Positions 59,524-64,000 of a stretch of 64,000 bases of DNA are shown piece after piece. The stretch covers positions 5,847,843 to 5,911,842 of the forward strand of contig JAEMBT020000003.1 of the NCBI GenBank assembly GCA_018873245.2. Direction: 5' to 3'. The stretch comes from Archegozetes longisetosus. Lineage: Eukaryota > Arthropoda > Arachnida > Sarcoptiformes > Trhypochthoniidae. Position 1 is the stretch's first letter; each line of letters begins with the position of its first letter. The notes under the pieces were generated by a model, which was not told where the DNA came from, did no database searches, and saw only the letters and a list, made by a program, of their open reading frames with translations. The position numbers and the translations under genes are program-made.

Positions 59524-62163
59524 TTAAATTAATTTATAAAAAATGAAAGTTACTAATGACATTGCATGAGAAAAAAATTTTAATTCCTTCCAAACCGATA
59601 AAACGTTTTCCACTTTGGAAGACTACAAAAAATAAAATAAATAATTAAATATGATCAGAAAAAGTAGACGCAAGTAGACTGACCTCTTCTTTGCCGTCAA
59701 ATGTAGATCCGAGATATGCTAAATGACTAATTGCTAGCAACGAAAACAATATGTTAACTAATGGAACCCAGTTTGAATTGAAGGGTGTGTTTTGATGCTT
59801 TCCTTTGCTGACACAAACTTTTTGATTGGATTTACTTTTGAAAAAGTTCCAACTCTGAGTTGAACTCTTCTCTCCATTACTTTCAGGATTTTCGTATAGA
59901 CAGCGACGGACGTGAATACAAGACTTATAAATTGTGGACAACTCTTCTCTAAAGTCATATTCAAGTTTTGTCAATAAGCCTAAACTCAAGAGAACACTCC
60001 ATATTTGGAAATTAAATCCCTATAGATCAAAAATAATGAAATAAAATTAATTTTTATAACTAATCTTCAAGTCTTACGTGAAGAAATGAACTGATGAAGT
60101 ACGTTATGAAAATAGCTTGAAATGCACCGAATTCTCGTTTTGATGGATTGAAAACGTCTGATCAAAAAACGAAAGCAAGAAATCATTATAAGTTGAGGTT
60201 ACGATCAAGTATTCTAATAAACTAGAAGTTTACGATTTTTAAGCCATATGTGCATTGGTATATTCCAAGCGACCACTACGTCAACGAGAGAACGTGGAAA
60301 TTCAATTGACAGAGGATGCGTTACATCCAAACTATAGGTTACATTAAAAGTCAATTAGTTGACAAGTTTATCAAATTAAGCAGAGATAGACTCTCTGCGC
60401 ATCAAATTGAGTAATAAATTAAGAGTTAAGTGATCGTAACTTAATAATAAATACACTTATTTTGTTGCTGTAAATCAAACTGACGTACGTGCTTTGCTAA
60501 TATTAAGTGATACATCTTATCGTAGAGAATTATTTCTCGCCTACATTGCTCATCATTCACTAACATTATTAGAGGACATGATCATTAGTTTTAGTCTTGC
60601 TGTTTTAAGAAGTTTTACTATAGAACGTGGCTTAGCATTGTTGCGGAACGTGATGCAGCGAACGGTTATAGACAATTTAAATGTATTTGTCTCTAACTTT
60701 CATTCATAGTAAAGCACGCGCCAGCAATAACACTAAATATTCTGGATATACTGCACGATAATATTCTGTTGTTTCTTATACTTAAAGATTCTAAATTTCA
60801 AAAACCATCAATTCTACATGTTTTCCAATAAACCTAACAATCATAACATCCAAACACTCATTTTATTGGCGAACATGTACTTGAAATTCTTGTTAAAGTT
60901 TTACGTAGAAATAGTTTGAAGACTTACTCATAATCCCATAATCTGAGCATAGCTTGAGTCGCAAAACAGATGAAATAATGTGAAAATCTGAATTGTAGAG
61001 CAGTCACATAAACAGTAAGACATATCTCAAACAAGTAGACAAAAGACATGGGCACGAATATGACCAAAAATGAAACAATAATTGATATGAGTTTTTCGCC
61101 GATATAGTAGTGCACTAAACATGTTGACAGCAATAAGAATATAATTGATATGAATAGATAATATAAACTTGCAACAAGTGGACGAATGAATGCTGTGTTT
61201 GTATTATCAGGTTTGAAGGGATGCCAAACACCCAATATTAGTGACAAAGGATGCAACAGATAACTAATCGCCCAGTAAAACCCCTTCGACTCATTCATCT
61301 GATGCTCCTTTTCTATTTCTGAGTTACTTATCTGATTCAATGATATTATTTTCATCACTGTAAGCATTATATGTGGCCGAAGGCGGATGAATGAAGAGAA
61401 ATAAATGATAGTTAGTTCATTAAGGCACACAAATATTATGCAAACCAACCAAACTTTTCGCTTAGAACTTAATTGTGTGATCGAAGCCCCGATTGATATA
61501 TAAGTTATACATACGATAAAAAGTTTATATTCATCTCTCAGATGGTATAAAAGTAGAGAAATTCCCGTTATTACTGTTAACATTTGCTTTACCAAAGTAT
61601 TGGTCACAAAGTGAGTTAAAACTTTCAGAATTATGTTTGAAATAACGATTGGGCCCAAGAAGTGGTTTATTCCATCGATTAGTGTCGGACCAATACACTG
61701 ATCATATATGCTATAACTTTCGTCACTTTCTGCATAAATATCTGCAAACAATTATTCAAAACTATTACTAATGCAATCAAAAATTGATTCTTTATGAGAG
61801 TTGAAAAAAGTTGTAAAACTTTTTATGAACTTCAACTTGTATTGAGAACAAAGTCTGCAATTACTTTAGCATTAGTTGCCAATGATTCATTACTTTAAAG
61901 TTAATTAAGAGATAATCAATCATTTCATGCGAATTAAATCAAACAAAACTAAAACTTATTTAATAATTAGTTTAAAATGTCATCAATTGTTTTAACCATT
62001 AATTCAAAGCATTGTTTCAGTGGCTTTAGTTTTGACAAATCATTGATTGTCTCAAAATTAACTGAAAATTAAGTTTGAATTATTTGAAATAATTGTTTGG
62101 AGTCATACATTCTTGTGGATCAAATTCCTCAAATTCATCGTTGTATTCGTCGTAGTAATCCAT
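59524..62163 (-). CDS. PORCN: Porcupine, Wnt O-palmitoleoyltransferase (MBOAT)
   Basis: Six exons in coding order, 62163-62109, 61741-60928, 60331-60234, 60157-60078, 60019-59684 and 59622-59524, give 493 residues. Porcupine attaches palmitoleate to a conserved Wnt serine in the ER, which Wnt needs for secretion and receptor binding. The chain is multi-spanning (many 20-residue hydrophobic segments in exon 2). It carries family marks: AISYLLHPLSLILGVWHPF, LSIEFPRSLVDVVVAWNIPM, the membrane-embedded catalytic His in ISSFLHGFNF (about His349), LLAISHLAYLGSTFD and a final VWKELKFFSHAMSLVTFIFY. The N-terminus is short and acidic (MDYYDEYNDEFEEF). The junction from exon 2 into exon 3 (GA|T, Asp) skips part of a loop found in vertebrates, but I see no missing exon in the 596 bp intron. 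Confidence 0.93.
60332..60927 (-). other. Long intron 2 of Porcupine
   Basis: This 596 bp intron carries a plus-strand open frame (60494-60709, 71 codons) with mixed, protein-like composition (SYRRELFLAYIAHHSLTLLE). It has no family I can name and no splice partners. Chance or a retained fragment are both possible. Confidence 0.35.
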
Positions 62164-62510
62164 TTGGCACAGAATTTATTTGTTTTTGTAGTTAATAACT
62201 CAGTTTAACTAAACATTGATTCGAGGTTTGAAAACTGTTCACAACTTTCAAGAGTTAACACTTTTATAGCTTTCGCTCAAATAAATATTTACACATTTTT
62301 CGGTAGAAGTAAATAACGTCATTAAAAAACAGAAAATCAAAAATTATTTCAACGCAAGGGATCTAAAATTTAATAAAAAATTGGCAAATATTTATGGTAA
62401 TAACATAAAATGTGTTATTATTGTTGTTTAGATTTGGTGAGAATCGATTCAAAGTGTATTTAATATAAAACTTGATTTAAAATATGATAAGTTAAGACTT
62501 AATTAAAACC
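62164..62510. promoter_or_regulatory. Shared Porcupine/DDX42 upstream region
   Basis: Two genes start head to head only 347 bp apart, so both promoters must lie in or overlap this AT-rich gap. I see no definite TATA box or initiator; the call rests on gene layout alone. Confidence 0.55.
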
Positions 62511-64000
62511 ATGGATTATTACGGGAGTGGTAATAGTAAAGACTTTCGATCAGTTCCACCGCCAGTCAACATAAACAAAAGGCAGTCGTATTCGAAATGT
62601 GATGAAATTTCAACAAATAATAGGAGTTTTGATTATAATTATATAAACAAAAAACAAAAACATAGAACAGATGACGACTATTTCGATGACGACGATGAAG
62701 AACAAACGTTTGGTCAATCGAATAATTATATCCCAAAACCTGGGAGTCCTGCTGAAAATGCCACTAAAACTGGACAACAACTTGATTCTGACTCCGAAGA
62801 AGATCCTTTGGATGCTTTTATGGCGGATCTCGAGAAGAATAGTAAACAACCAAATGATAAAAAAACACTGAATACCATTAAAAATGTAAGCACAATGAGC
62901 ATGAAGTCTAATATCAAGACAAAAGCCACCAAACCTCCGAATGCCAAAGGGATCAGAGATGACATTGAAGGTGAAGACTTGGAGGAATCTTATTATCGGT
63001 ATATGGAAGAGAATCCGAACGCAGGCGTCGGAACATTGGGTGGAAGTGATGACGAAGGACTCGATATCGAGTATGACTCAGACGGAAACCCATTGGCTCC
63101 GAACAAATCTAAAATGATAGATCCGTTGCCGCCAGTATATCACTCAGAAATAAATTATGAACCATTTGAGAAAAATTTTTATGTCGAACACGAAGATATC
63201 GCCAAATTAAGTCAAAATGATGTCATTGAGTTGAGGAAAAAGTTAGGAATTCATGTGTCCGGACTGATGCCTGCGAAGCCAGTGACCAGTTTTGGTCATT
63301 TCGGTTTTGACGAACAGTTAATGAAAGTTATTCGAAAGTTAGAGTACACTCAGCCGACACCGATTCAGGCACAGGCAGTGCCTACAGCTCTGAGTGGAAG
63401 AGATATTATAGGAATTGCCAAAACAGGTTCGGGTAAAACGGCGGCATTTATTTGGCCTCTTCTGGTCCACATTATGGATCAAGCAGAACTCAAACCAGGC
63501 GATGGTCCCATTGGACTGATCTTGGCTCCAACTCGAGAGTTGGCCCAACAGATATATACAGAAGCTAAAAGATTTGGCAAAGCTTATGACATTAATGTTG
63601 TTTGTGCTTATGGTGGAGGAAATAAATACGAACAGTCGAAGGATCTGGAAACTGGCGCTGAAATTGTTGTGGCCACTCCGGTATCGTTGATATTTGATAA
63701 ATAAACTGATATTTGAGAAATTAAACGTTCAACTGATTGTTTTGCTTTTAGGGCAGAATTATTGATTTGATCAAAATGAAAGCCACAAATTTTCTACGCG
63801 TTACGTTTCTAGTGCTGGACGAAGCCGACCGTATGTTCAATATGGGATTCGAACCTCAAGTCAGATCTATTTGCAATCATGTCAGACCTGATCGGCAAAG
63901 TATGCCATAATTATCTTATTTATTGATCACATCCAGTAATTCGGATATGTTTACAGCACTTATGTTTAGCGCAACTTTTAAGAAAAAGATCGAGAAGTTG
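62511..64000 (+). CDS. DDX42: DEAD-box RNA helicase DDX42, 5' part
   Basis: Exons are 62511-63680, 63752-63899 and 63957 to beyond the window end. DDX42 is a nuclear ATP-dependent RNA helicase linked to early spliceosome (U2 snRNP) assembly. The N-terminal 230 residues are acidic and disordered, with [29 protein letters not shown] (a DDX42/DDX46 mark) and [10 protein letters not shown]. The helicase core follows: Q motif [11 protein letters not shown], motif I AKTGSGKT, Ia PTRELAQQ, Ib ATPGR (split by intron 1 between Pro and Gly), [21 protein letters not shown] and III MFSAT. The C-terminal RecA domain and the rest lie beyond the window. The start MDYYGSG is preceded by AAAACC, a good context. 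Confidence 0.95.

Noticed and set aside
60494-60709. Nested plus-strand gene in a Porcupine intron
   Set aside because: A single open frame without recognisable family or splice sites; kept only as a note on the intron.

Overview
This is eukaryotic nuclear DNA, AT-rich and gene-dense at both ends. It carries about thirteen spliced protein-coding genes with GT-AG introns mostly 45-100 bp long and no prokaryote-like operons. The protein families, the compact introns and an arthropod-type DUF7042/7044 secreted protein point to an arthropod. A mite (acariform, perhaps oribatid) is my best guess, but the taxon is inferred, not proven. Nearly all gene models were built by joining exons in frame by eye, and every complete model sums to a whole number of codons.

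Layout. 1-1510 (-): 5' part of a secreted Cys-rich arthropod protein, with a deleted mariner transposon in one intron. 3806-4283 (+): V-ATPase subunit e. 6388-10696 (+): kinesin-2 KIF17/OSM-3. 11648-14298 (+): TIKI-type Wnt protease. 14299-26977: a 12.7 kb gene-poor tract with long CT/GA microsatellites, minisatellites and a tRNA-derived SINE-like unit. 26978-29612 (-): CDC20/fizzy. 31236-34028 (-): kinesin-13 (KIF2). 34750-35034: a hAT-like MITE. 35345-37496 (-): Myt1 kinase. 38405-40026 (+): Crk SH2-SH3-SH3 adaptor. 41273-41575: a MITE with very long inverted repeats. 43299-44506 and 45825-47301 (+): two tandem paralogues of a secreted six-cysteine precursor that I do not recognise. 48952-55005 (+): DOT1L histone H3K79 methyltransferase. 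57605-59117 (+): UBXN6. 59524-62163 (-): Porcupine O-acyltransferase. 62511-64000 (+): DDX42 helicase, cut by the window edge.

Functional themes. Three adjacent minus-strand genes (CDC20, kinesin-13, Myt1) all act in mitosis. TIKI and Porcupine act on Wnt ligands in opposite senses, one inactivating and one acylating, but lie about 45 kb apart. Porcupine and DDX42 are divergently transcribed from a 347 bp gap.

The strongest candidate for something undescribed is the tandem pair at 43.3-47.3 kb. Both predicted proteins have a signal sequence and the same spacing C-x12-C-x2-C-x11-C-x16-C-x4-C, with a shared N-glycosylation sequon. In both, the Cys module is followed by prohormone-convertase sites, including Gly-basic amidation signals. 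They look like a secreted peptide or prohormone family.
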